Part shown: piece after piece, positions 45,361 through 54,589 of the stretch
How the letters are laid out: each line of letters begins with the position of its first letter
Numbering within the stretch: position 1 is the stretch's first letter
Origin: Marasmius tenuissimus
Lineage: Eukaryota > Basidiomycota > Agaricomycetes > Agaricales > Marasmiaceae
Reading direction: 5' to 3'
DNA length: 64,000 nucleotides
Assembly: GCA_029532415.1 (NCBI GenBank)
Contig: JAQOTA010000008.1
Location: 434,001 to 498,000, forward strand
Made by a program: the position numbers and the translations under genes
The notes under the pieces: generated by a model
Databases searched by the model: none
Told to the model about the DNA's origin: nothing
The model's input: the letters and a program-made list of their open reading frames with translations, nothing else

Positions 45361-45415
45361 GGGAGCGCCGGGGAGTAACATCCAGCATGACAATAAGTAA
45401 GGGAACAAAGGCCTA
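45361..45415 (-). pseudogene. 7TM last-exon relic
   Basis: Starts at an AG and reads AFVPLLIVMLDV, matching the start of the last exon of the 7TM paralogues (A.VPLLIVVRIGLGRSFE), then loses similarity. It lies only about 175 nt downstream of the stop of paralogue 3. A similar relic lies downstream of paralogue 2 at 41128-41195. Confidence 0.55.
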
Positions 45416-45588
45416 GGGCTTGCTTAGTCTCTAAGGATGGTTCGGGATGCAGGGGATATCAACGTGGAAGCGTCACCGAGTCAACTCCGCGACCTCAAAC
45501 ACTCAATGTATGTATCATCACTGCTCGCACTCAATGTCCGTCGAAGTATCCACTACTTGGGCGAATATCAGGAGCCTGAAAGAGTACA

Positions 45589-47178
45589 TCATACACGTGA
45601 TACTATTTCACGATAGTTTTTGTTCGATATACTATGCACAGAGGTCGACGTGAATGCGATTTTTGGGATCACAATCCGCTCGACTTGTGGCCAATCCCCT
45701 CCATACCTGAACAACGAAGGTTCTGAAGAGTAATGTTCATTATCAGCGCTCTCTTCCGTGACCCGAAAAATTGACAAATTATTAGTAGCTTGCAGGGTTC
45801 GGGGTAATCCTTTGGAGTGAGATATACGGCGATTGATCATAGAGAGTCGGGAGTGCTCCTCCTCAAATGAGCGACCGAGCCCAATTCTGACCACGATCAG
45901 TAATGGAACAAGAGCCTATGTATCACTTAGTCGTCGAAACGTCAGGCGAATCCGAAAGCTTACGGATATCTGAGGCAGAATTGCCGCCACCACAGAGATA
46001 GCGGTAGCCCATCTCCCGCCAGTACCATTGGCGAGTAAAAAACCAGCAAGGACCGTATAGACCATCAACAAGATAATCCCGGACTCAACCCTACACAACG
46101 GGATAACTCGGTAAACACTTCCGCGTGACCTTCCATCACTACTCGCTACTCACATTATTGTGATTATGTGATTGTAAGAAGGTCGATAATAGCGTCCTGT
46201 AGCAATTTCGAGGTCTCGCATCGATAACCAGATTCTTACAGCTAGACATCACGCGATCAGTACTAGCAGGGGCCATCATATTATAGTGTCTCACACCTAT
46301 CATCGAGGTAAGACAAAGATTGCTGACAATCTCGCACACCACTGACATGGTAGACGTGATAACGAGGGCTTTAGGCATGGTCCTATTTCCGGACGCTCCG
46401 CCATCAGCAAAGTTGATTTCTATCATTGACTTGAAATCGGCATAGTAGGATCCTATTTCTGAGTTCAAACATTTTTCGAAGATACATGTGCTGTCATGGC
46501 GTGTACTTACCAGTTTCAACGAGAATGAGTAGCACTGGCAGAACAATCACTTTGAGAGAGCGACCACAAATATGGTAGCAGCGATAGACCTTGTTGTATT
46601 TGAGTATTGTTGAAAGAATGATAAAACAGCGAGCCTGACCAGGATGATGAGAGCAGTGAGACTGCGAATCTTGGGTTAGCCACGTCAAGGCATTGCTGTT
46701 TCGGATACGTACGAGAGAAATTGTATAACCACGTAGATCACAAAACTGTTCGTGTATTTGAGAAACCCATGAAGCGGATGTCGGATGGACCATTGTCATT
46801 CACCTGCACGCGGGCACATTGACCTTAGTCCACTCTCCCATTGTAGCGCCTGTTTGGATGGCCAAGGTCACCGCTGACATGGTTGCAAGCAGGAACAGAA
46901 TAATCGTTGATACAATATGGAATATGAATGCATGGCAAGAATTCCTACGCCACAGAAGTCGGATTCCGATGGTGAAAAGAACGATGTTACATCCTGGAAG
47001 GGGTAATGCGAAGTATGAAGCATGCAATTCCGCGAGCATTGACCTATCAACCTACCATACAGTAAAAGCTGCACCTGACAATTGCGTCGCTTTAGTTGTC
47101 GTCTGAAAATCGGGTCTATTCCTCACATACCGAGGTGGCAAAGGATGCAATGACGAACCGTTTTGATTCAAGGACCAT
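45589..47178 (-). CDS. Seven-transmembrane protein, paralogue 3
   Basis: Ten exons; those I could fix are 47178-47131 (MVLESKRFVIASFATS), 47068-47056 (13-nt micro-exon), 46993-46804 (GCNIVLFTIGIRLLWRR...), 46745-46713, 46661-46640 (22-nt micro-exon, LTALIIL) and 46589-46511 (VYRCYHICGRSLKVIVLPV). Later exons carry VVCEIVSNLCLTSMI, RYYRPSYNHIITIM, VESGIILLMVYTVLAGFLLA and a tail from LIVVRIGLGRSFEEEHSRL to the stop at 45589. Phases agree exactly (48+13+190+33+22 nt). A TATATAG box at 47218-47225 is about 42 nt upstream of the ATG. Seven-helix membrane protein of the Agaricomycete-expanded family; role unknown. Confidence 0.75.
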
Positions 47179-47697
47179 TGAGGAGAAAGAGATGGAGGCT
47201 CAATGGAAAGGGAGGGTCTATATAGTTTATGTCCTGGCGACTCTGATCAGAAAGCTACAATCAGATGTCAATGTAATCCAAGTGTTTGAGTCCGTTAGTA
47301 TCAAACGCGACATGATCAACATCAGCTCGAGTGGGACTGTACTGGTTCTGCGGCGCGGGATGGTATAGCCCACTATCTATTCTACATATGAGGTTATACA
47401 ACGGTCGGCCGAAACATATCACCCCATAGGTGGTGCAGTTAGCTGATGTGGGTTGGGAGCAACTGTTTGAGATGACCGTATTCTCACGCCACACACAAGC
47501 GGTCAGTCGAAAATACTGAGAGGCTGGCACTGGGTAGCAACCCGCTACTCTGATCCACGATACTTTGCTTTCCTCCAGCTGTCCCAATGATTCTGGCAAG
47601 CTTCATGGTTTTTCAGGCTCAGGATTCTTATATAGTAAGCAAACAGATTCACAGAATATGACCTGATTCGGTATGGTCGTGGTATCAGGCCCCACCA
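47179..47697. other. Intergenic, 7TM promoter side
   Basis: Contains the TATATAG box of paralogue 3 and then runs to the left inverted repeat of the 986-bp element. No gene seen. The last three bases (CCA, 47695-47697) equal the three after the element. Confidence 0.45.
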
Positions 47698-47783
47698 CAC
47701 GGCGGGATTTTTGATGTCCACTCGTGCTTTGTGTGGTGATGTCCAGTCAGTTGTCCAGTCGGTTGTCCAGTAGGATGTCCACT
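47698..47783 (+). repeat. Left 86-bp TIR of the CACTA-like element
   Basis: Runs from CACGGCGGG to GGATGTCCACT; 84 of 86 positions match the reverse complement of 48598-48683. Confidence 0.85.
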
Positions 47784-48597
47784 CACAGGCTGTGACCAAA
47801 ATCAAACAAAAACTGTTTATCCATACAAGTATTGCTGCATTCCAGCTTTAATTATTCTCATGAAAGGGATCACCACCTGGCAAAACTGGCTTACAGTACC
47901 CGAGCCCTGGGTCTGGCCTCTGGTCAATGGTTCTTGCACCTCCCTTTTAAGCCTGGACCTCCCTGGGGCTGATACCTATCTTTCTCTTTGAAGTGACAAG
48001 GGGCACCTTTGACAGAACCGTGGCTTTTGAGTACCGTGCAGCATTGGCCCTTCTACAAGACCTCCCGTACCTCGGCACACCCATTTGTCAGTTGCCCGGT
48101 ATGGTGATCAGTACTTGAAGCGCAAAGAAGCACAACGGTGCGGATAAGTGAATGGAGAATTGACGATAAGCTATATCGGGAAAGTCACGTGATGTGATTA
48201 TCCTTTTATAGTTTATCAGCCCCTTTCCTTACACTTGGACCCTCGCATCTTTCCGGCATAACATCTTCCCATCTGCTCTTTCCACTTCCCTGGACCCGAT
48301 GTTTCATGGCCCCTACAAACTATTGAACCCTAAATCAGAACAACTGTATTACAGTGCAATAAACGTGGTGGCTTCTAAAAGTACATAAGGGGACACAAAG
48401 TCCTTACCCATTGCAGGCTGTGTCTGTGTGCCTGATCCAAGCACTGAGCACCAAGACTTTGGATCTGGTATGAGCACAAGTAGCTTGCACTTTGCTCTTC
48501 GGCAGTTTAATCATGCTTGCTGGGCGAAAAAGGTCAAACCTGTGACAATTTCCTGCCTATTAACAGCTCATCTGTGACTGTACCGTGACTGACAAGC

Positions 48598-48683
48598 AGT
48601 GGACATCCTACTAGACAACTGACTGGACAACTGACTGGACATCACCACACAAAGCACGAGTGGACATCAAAAATCCCGCCGTG
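48598..48683 (-). repeat. Right 86-bp TIR of the CACTA-like element
   Basis: Reverse complement of the left TIR with two transitions, followed immediately by CCA. Confidence 0.85.
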
Positions 48684-50653
48684 CCAGGCTCCAGCATCCA
48701 TGGAGCTCATTCCGCACGCATTCAGGCAAGATTACATCACGTTCCCCAAGTTGAGGAATAGGGTGTGGGAATAACGTGATCACAACCTTGGAAAAAGCGG
48801 ATCATAGATCACAGCACTGATTGGGATCGTGTTTGATGAATGAGAGGAGTAACGAGCCCTACTGATGTGATAGGACATCTCTCCGTACCACGGACTCCAG
48901 CAAGTCGATTAGCAGATGTAGGGTCATTCCAGCCTCGCAGGGCTCGTTCGCCCACAGGCTCCAGTGAAGTACACTTCTCAGGAGAGCTGGTTACACTATC
49001 CGTGGAGTCTCGGCGTTCCTTCGTCAGTAGAGGGAGTTTGCAAGGACGGAGCGCGAGGTACACCTCGAAGTCGATTCAAGTTGAGCGGGAGGGAGACCAG
49101 GCATCTGACATGTACTGGATTCCTCCTAGCGAAGCCCGATACTGTACAAGAAGCGGTTGAAGAGATCGTCGAAAGCAATGAGTATATTATATGCTCGAAA
49201 ACTAATGCTTCAGTATCTTCGGACATCGACTAGACACGTATGCTCAGAAGAGTTTTCTGGTCGTCGTTACGATCAGAGTCAAAATGTTTCGCCTTGTTTA
49301 CATCCTTCAATCCGTTTTTGGAACCTGCGTGCAACCTTGCAACGGTCGTCGTGGTCAGGATTATTTTTCATGAGTGGTAGAACTAGCGCTTCGTACAACT
49401 AAAAGCTCAACCAATGTGCTCATAGGTCCTTCTTTCTCAATCTAACCGCCATCACAAGCTATCCAGCTCCGGTTCCGGCCTTCACTGATCTCTCACGAGG
49501 CGTCACCGGTGCACTCACCGCCGCTTGCAAATTACGATGCGATATTGCGCCGAGGACCCCTAGTTCAATCTACATTCACGTTCCTCATTCTCGAGGAGGT
49601 CATCCACGTGAAGACAAGATAGAGATTTTCTACAATCTGACGAAGACACGATAAAAGGAGCTCGGCTCTGGCTCGGAAAATCATGGTCTTTACCTCTTGC
49701 AATTTCACCAAGTACCACTGTCAATGTATCATGAACAACAGTTGCATTCCCGGGCGACGATACTGAGACCGAAAAGTCAAAACCTCCATCGAGGCTTCCT
49801 TAGTTCTATCATCCAATAGTACTCGTCTCAATGGAAGTTTCTCAGTCTGTCATTTTCGCATATTCCCAATCACGCCATGTAGCCTCTCGCTTCCCTGAAA
49901 CGAGAGCCCACCCTGCTACAGGAGTTCTGCGAAGTGAGGCGACTTCAACCTCAATCTCGTGGGGCTGGTGTCTTCTCTATTTACCGGTCTCTCCCCCCCC
50001 TGAAGCAGTTACCTTGACTCCTTGATTACAACGATCCAAAAATCCACAGCCTTTCTTTATTTCTGGTCCCACCCGGGCCCTGCCGTGTACGTATTTGGGT
50101 TTATCTCCTTAATTTCGAATTGTTGATCATACAGGGGATCGTCGAAATCCGACTACGACAAAACACGAGGGTTTCGGATGGCAAGATCTTACCTCGAAGT
50201 ATCGGCTCTTCCTTTGGGTGCTGTCCTGAAAACAAGTAGAAGAAAATGGATGGTTCTGGCGTGGGATCGGGGAATCTTCTCCATAAGCATGGCCTTTCAG
50301 TCGTAGACAATAGACCTATCACCAGATTGACCTCGATGATACAAGGGCTCCCGAAAAGATTCTTGGGGAGTCTTCACAATTGAAAACGGATTAAAAAGCG
50401 TCAGGTGAGGGTTGCAGCTGTCGTGGTTAGGTCAAAGAGCTAGGCGCTTGTGCTAGCGCTTTAGTCTATCATGCGTCATGCATCATGTGCTGGCTATGCC
50501 GCACTGCAGCCATCATCTCTTTCCTCAGCACCGCCATCTCGAATGATAGAGACCCGCTTCGGTCTCGTTCAGTCGCCCTTTTTGCCATTTATATAGCCAT
50601 TGGTGCGGAAAGACCCATTCCAGCTCGCACTCCACTCACACATGATATAGAAA
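48684..50653. other. Gene-poor stretch upstream of F-box gene
   Basis: Two overlapping frames (48840-49160 and 48964-49233, +) have charged, plausible-looking sequence (for example SKSIQVEREGDQASDMYWIP) but no start, splice or family evidence. A further frame near 49440-49650 is similar in quality. These may be remains of an old gene. The 3' end is the promoter of the 50654 gene, which shares CACTCACAC...AGAAA before the ATG with the paralogue at 15402. Confidence 0.4.
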
Positions 50654-52369
50654 ATGACCCTACTTTCCCGATTTTCGAACGTTCTTGACACGAACTATGT
50701 GCCTACCAAGGAGGAGATCGCAGAAATCCGGTCAATAACTTGCGGTCCAAAAGACGAGATTAGGAGGCTTTCTGAGGAGATCTGTCGCTTGCAGGCACAG
50801 AGGGACGAATTGCAGAGATTTGTGGAGCGGCATTGTCATCTCGTATCGACCGTTCGGAGGCTTCCTGGAGAAATTTTGGGAGAGATATTCGTTCAATGTC
50901 TACCCGAGGGGACGCCGCCCGGTCGTAGCGTCAAGGATGCACCACTTCTCCTCACCACCGTTTGCCGTTCATGGCGTGAAGTCGCCTTGAAAAGCCCTCA
51001 GCTTTGGAATTCAATCCACGTTTTCCTTCCGCAACCCCCAGGCGACTTTTTGGAATATGACAAAGAGGCCTTTTCCGCCTTGATAAAGGCTCGGGAGGAA
51101 GGGGTCCGACTCTGGCTGCAGAGGTCAGGGTCGTTACCTCTCGTCGTATCATTGTCAATGTTCCATGGACCGTCTAACTGGTACTATCCCCTGCCGTCCG
51201 ATTCGAACACACAAGTACTCCATCAAAATTTTCTCAGATTTTTCGTTCAGCATTCGTCCCGATGGAAGTCTCTTTCTCTTGCACATATCTCCAACGACAC
51301 CATGTCGCCTCTCAATGCTCTAACGAGAGAAGATCTGCCTTTGCTAAAGGAGTTTCGCGAAGTCGGCCTTCTACAACATCGTGAAGCTGACTTTGCATCC
51401 CATTCCACCAGTCTCTCTTTGCCTTTCATCGAGACACTGGGGAAGATAGATTCAATGCGAGACCTTGCCATCAACATTGTCTCTGACGTTGATCTAGGCT
51501 TACCCTTTCAATGTGGTCACTTAACGGTCCTAAAACTCTCCGTGAGCAGGTCATCCCTCGGATGCGTGTCTTTCGTGCAGAGAGTTTCGCAATTGTGTCC
51601 CCTCCTCGTGGAGTGCACACTCCTCGTTCCTTACAGAGATACGACAATCGATCCACTCTCAACCGGCCAGCACCAGGTCTCGCAGGAATGGGCACACCTC
51701 CGGAAACTGGACATAACGTTGAGTGGTCCTTCCAACTCCTCGGTCGAAGAAACTGTTTTTCACCTTTTTGAGTCGATCACGACCCCTTCGTTGACCCATC
51801 TCTCCCTTTGCTTGAACTGCTTCCCTGTACCAGGGCACGATGCTCCTTTCTATCATTCAGGCAGAGGTCTATCATTCCACAACCTCATCGCACGATCTCA
51901 TTGCAAGCTCACTGAGCTCGACCTGAATATTCCTCTTCCAGAAAGCCTTGGGGATACACTCGATCTACTGCCTTCGCTGACTGCGTTGACACTGGACACC
52001 GTCCCCAGTGATGATGAAACCTCCTTCGACCTGATTTTTCGAACGCTCACAAGCCATCCGGCACGATGTCGAAACGTTCGGACGTTGGCGATTACGTCCT
52101 GTCATCCCCGAGATTCCCTTCCGTTAGTGGATCTCATAGAATCGCGTAGAAGGGATAGTGATCTGACGTTGTTCAGAGCCAACTTTGCGACTTTTCCTTC
52201 TTCCTCAGCTGATATCAGGGTTCTTGAAGTGGCGTTGGAGGTGGCCAAGTCGAGGGAGCTGGGCGTGGATATTCGATGGGAGTATGTGAGGCAAAACTTT
52301 CCAGATATCCGTGATAGTCCTTATCCGTTCATCGAGTCTCCTTTGGATGTGCTTACCCCAACCCCATAG
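50654..52369 (+). CDS. F-box-like domain protein, subfamily II
   Basis: Intronless 571-aa protein and the closest relative of the gene at 13681-15402. The N-terminal coiled coil (EEICRLQAQRDELQRFVERH) spans about residues 19-62. The F-box-like domain follows (LPGEILGEIFVQCLP, TVCRSWREVALKSPQLW). The leucine-rich C-terminal region contains SMFHGPSNWY and ends NFPDIRDSPYPF...LDVLTPTP, like the paralogue. Translation starts at the first ATG, with the conserved promoter stretch directly upstream. Predicted SCF adaptor, target unknown. It is convergent with the subfamily I gene at 52644, and the two stop codons are about 275 bp apart. Confidence 0.87.
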   Translation: MTLLSRFSNVLDTNYVPTKEEIAEIRSITCGPKDEIRRLSEEICRLQAQRDELQRFVERHCHLVSTVRRLPGEILGEIFVQCLPEGTPPGRSVKDAPLLLTTVCRSWREVALKSPQLWNSIHVFLPQPPGDFLEYDKEAFSALIKAREEGVRLWLQRSGSLPLVVSLSMFHGPSNWYYPLPSDSNTQVLHQNFLRFFVQHSSRWKSLSLAHISNDTMSPLNALTREDLPLLKEFREVGLLQHREADFASHSTSLSLPFIETLGKIDSMRDLAINIVSDVDLGLPFQCGHLTVLKLSVSRSSLGCVSFVQRVSQLCPLLVECTLLVPYRDTTIDPLSTGQHQVSQEWAHLRKLDITLSGPSNSSVEETVFHLFESITTPSLTHLSLCLNCFPVPGHDAPFYHSGRGLSFHNLIARSHCKLTELDLNIPLPESLGDTLDLLPSLTALTLDTVPSDDETSFDLIFRTLTSHPARCRNVRTLAITSCHPRDSLPLVDLIESRRRDSDLTLFRANFATFPSSSADIRVLEVALEVAKSRELGVDIRWEYVRQNFPDIRDSPYPFIESPLDVLTPTP

Positions 52370-52643
52370 CTACAGCAACCCTCACATAACAGGCTGTAGT
52401 CCCATTTAGGTCCTCTTGTGCTCTCGCCGTTATCAAAATTGATTGTCTACATGTAGTTGTATGGAAAGCTGGGAGATAGTGAAAGCTTGACCAGGGAAGA
52501 CAAGAAACGTTGTAGTGTTGAATGGTGAACGACCGAAGAACAGGGTGCATACAAAAAGGTGGAGAACACTATCCATCCGTCGTAGAAGGAACATGTGGGG
52601 GGAAGCCGTACGAATATCGTTGGGGTTTACTGGTTAGACTTGG

Positions 52644-54452
52644 TCAGGCGTAAAAATGTGAAATACTCGTCGGAACACCTCGACCGGCAGTCGAGTAGGA
52701 CTGGGGATCGTCAGAACCCATGGGCTGCACTACGACCTGATATCGCCACTCAATCTTTATCCCAAGGTTCTTTGACTTTGCCAGCTCGCGAGCAGAAGCC
52801 AAAATCTTGGCCTTCGCCGGGGTTACGAACCAAAAGTCAGCTGTGAACGACTTGAGCCTGGTGGCTCTGGCACGAGCCTCGATGAGGTCGACCAGTGCGA
52901 ACACTAGCTCGGGTGAGCAGGATTTGAGGACAATTTCCTCGACGTTGGGGTACCAAATCGACTCGTTAGATGGTGTGAGTGTCTGTATGATGGCTTCCAG
53001 CTGGGACGGGGAGCGTGGGTGGCGGTGATCTGCCCGTGGATCCCAGTTGGGGGAGCGAAGAGACAATGCGGTTAGCGATGTCGAGTTATCGAGGATAGTG
53101 GGGAAACCAGACCCAAAGTCCATGTCGAGTTCTAAACTAGTGAGGATACACTGTGACCGTGCGATGAAATTTTGCAAGGGAAGGTTCGTGCCCGTTGAAT
53201 GCGGCTGTACCATGTCTCTGTCCCTGTGATGCGTAGAGAGACGTAGGGAAAGATGATGGAGGGCGGGGGTGGTTATAGACTCGAAGATGTTCATAACCGT
53301 GCTGTCGAAATCCGCACCAGACCGGCCGGCTATTGCAAGGTTTAGCCTACGGAGGTGAATCAGGTGGCGAGGGTGAGCCACCTCCATATTAAAAAGTTGT
53401 CGAGCGGCTTCGAGATGGGATAGGGTGAGGGATAGATCTGAAAGCAACGGGCAAGCCTCGACGAGTCCCCAGAAGACACCAATGCCGTCAGCGGGCCTCG
53501 TGATGGTGATTTGGAGTGCACGCAAACGCGCCCATTGAATTCGAAAGTCCAGGAAATTGAAGCCGCCACTGATAACAATATGCAGATCACGTAGTGAGAC
53601 TGAATTACCTATCGCGAGAAGGAGCCATGGAAGGGACTGGCCGTTGGCGCCCATCGGATAGTCCAGGGTTCCGAAGTCATGAAATCCTTCCAGGAGTGGC
53701 ATATCCTCTCCCGATAGAGATCGGAATGGGTCCAGTATTTGCGGATGTATGCGATAAAGCGATAGCGACTTCCACCGTCTGCAGTATCCCGCAATGACCT
53801 TGAAGATCTCTGAGTAGTTGTATCGCTCTAGATATGGATGGGGCATGGGGAATAGGTTCATGGCGAACGACAGGTTGAGGGGTAACGATCCGGACCTTTC
53901 CAACCACAACTTGATTCCTTCCTGCCTCGCCTTCAACATCAAGCAAAAATCGTCACCTTCCAAGTCCTCTGAGGGATTGGGTAGAAAGATATGGATAGAA
54001 TTCCACAGCCGTGGCGTACTCAAGGCGATTTCGCGCCATGAGCGACATATGGTAGTGAGTAGGAGAGGCGCCTCTGCCATACTACGCACAGGAAGGTGCT
54101 CTTCGGGTAGGCATCGAACAAACACTTCCCGCCACAGGTCTTCGGGAAGTCGTCGAAATGGAGATCCTAGCTTGCTGTGACGATCCACAAACTGCTGTAG
54201 TACGTTTCGTCCACTCTGCAAACGGCGCATTACTTCATCAATTCCCCTGATTTGTTCCTTCGGCATGTTAGTCATAGTGTGTATTTCCTCCAGTTCCTCC
54301 TTTGATGGGACATAATTCGTGTCAAGAACCTCCGTGAATCGCGTTGTCAGTGCCGATTCCAATTCGGGATTCTGATAAGACTTTCCATGAGTGAGAGCCC
54401 AGCGAGGGAAAGAGCAGGTACGTACTAAGTCAAAAGAGGGGAATATATCCAT
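52644..54452 (-). CDS. F-box-like domain protein, subfamily I, with probable in-frame intron
   Basis: The unspliced frame is 602 aa. Codons 10-27 (GTACGT...TATCAG, 54 nt, a multiple of three) look like an intron. Removing it gives 584 aa beginning MDIFPSFDL then NPELESALTTRF, which lines up with the exon 1/exon 2 structure of the paralogue at 7094. The ATG used by other copies is lost here (the position reads GAATCG), so the upstream ATG at 54452 must be used. The coiled coil is short and followed by the F-box-like domain (LPEDLWREVFVRCLP, TICRSWREIALSTPRLW) and a leucine-rich region ending TSISHFYA. A TGTGAC promoter lies at 54546-54589. Confidence 0.83.
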   Translation of the reverse strand: MDIFPSFDLVRTCSFPRWALTHGKSYQNPELESALTTRFTEVLDTNYVPSKEELEEIHTMTNMPKEQIRGIDEVMRRLQSGRNVLQQFVDRHSKLGSPFRRLPEDLWREVFVRCLPEEHLPVRSMAEAPLLLTTICRSWREIALSTPRLWNSIHIFLPNPSEDLEGDDFCLMLKARQEGIKLWLERSGSLPLNLSFAMNLFPMPHPYLERYNYSEIFKVIAGYCRRWKSLSLYRIHPQILDPFRSLSGEDMPLLEGFHDFGTLDYPMGANGQSLPWLLLAIGNSVSLRDLHIVISGGFNFLDFRIQWARLRALQITITRPADGIGVFWGLVEACPLLSDLSLTLSHLEAARQLFNMEVAHPRHLIHLRRLNLAIAGRSGADFDSTVMNIFESITTPALHHLSLRLSTHHRDRDMVQPHSTGTNLPLQNFIARSQCILTSLELDMDFGSGFPTILDNSTSLTALSLRSPNWDPRADHRHPRSPSQLEAIIQTLTPSNESIWYPNVEEIVLKSCSPELVFALVDLIEARARATRLKSFTADFWFVTPAKAKILASARELAKSKNLGIKIEWRYQVVVQPMGSDDPQSYSTAGRGVPTSISHFYA

Positions 54453-54545
54453 GCCAGGTAGAGAACTAAGAGACTTGCTTGAGCTGAGGGAGAAAGATTA
54501 TGGTGGTGAGAGGTCAATCCACGCACCCCTTTTTGGAAACGTGTA

Positions 54546-54589
54546 TGTGACATTTGTGTGACCTCAAGACATGGTCACAGTTTGTCACA
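54546..54589. promoter_or_regulatory. TGTGAC repeat promoter element, F-box copy C
   Basis: TGTGAC at 54546 and 54557, and inverted GTCACA at 54574 and 54584. Read on the minus strand the last two form TGTGACAAACTGTGAC, again 10 bp apart, directed at the F-box-like gene starting at 54452. Confidence 0.6.

Larger units (their letters stand above)
47698..48683. mobile_element. Non-autonomous DNA transposon with 86-bp TIRs, CACTA-like ends
   Basis: 986 bp bounded by inverted repeats at 47698-47783 and 48598-48683, each 86 bp with only two mismatches seen by eye. The ends begin CACGGCGGGATTTTT. The element is flanked by CCA on both sides, a likely 3-bp target duplication. CAC termini and a 3-bp duplication fit the CMC/CACTA group, but this is an inference. 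Each repeat contains five TGTCCA hexamers in different spacings (ATGTCCA, TTGTCCA), a plausible subterminal transposase-binding array. The 814-bp core has no long frame, so it needs a transposase in trans. The near-identical ends suggest recent movement. Confidence 0.8.
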
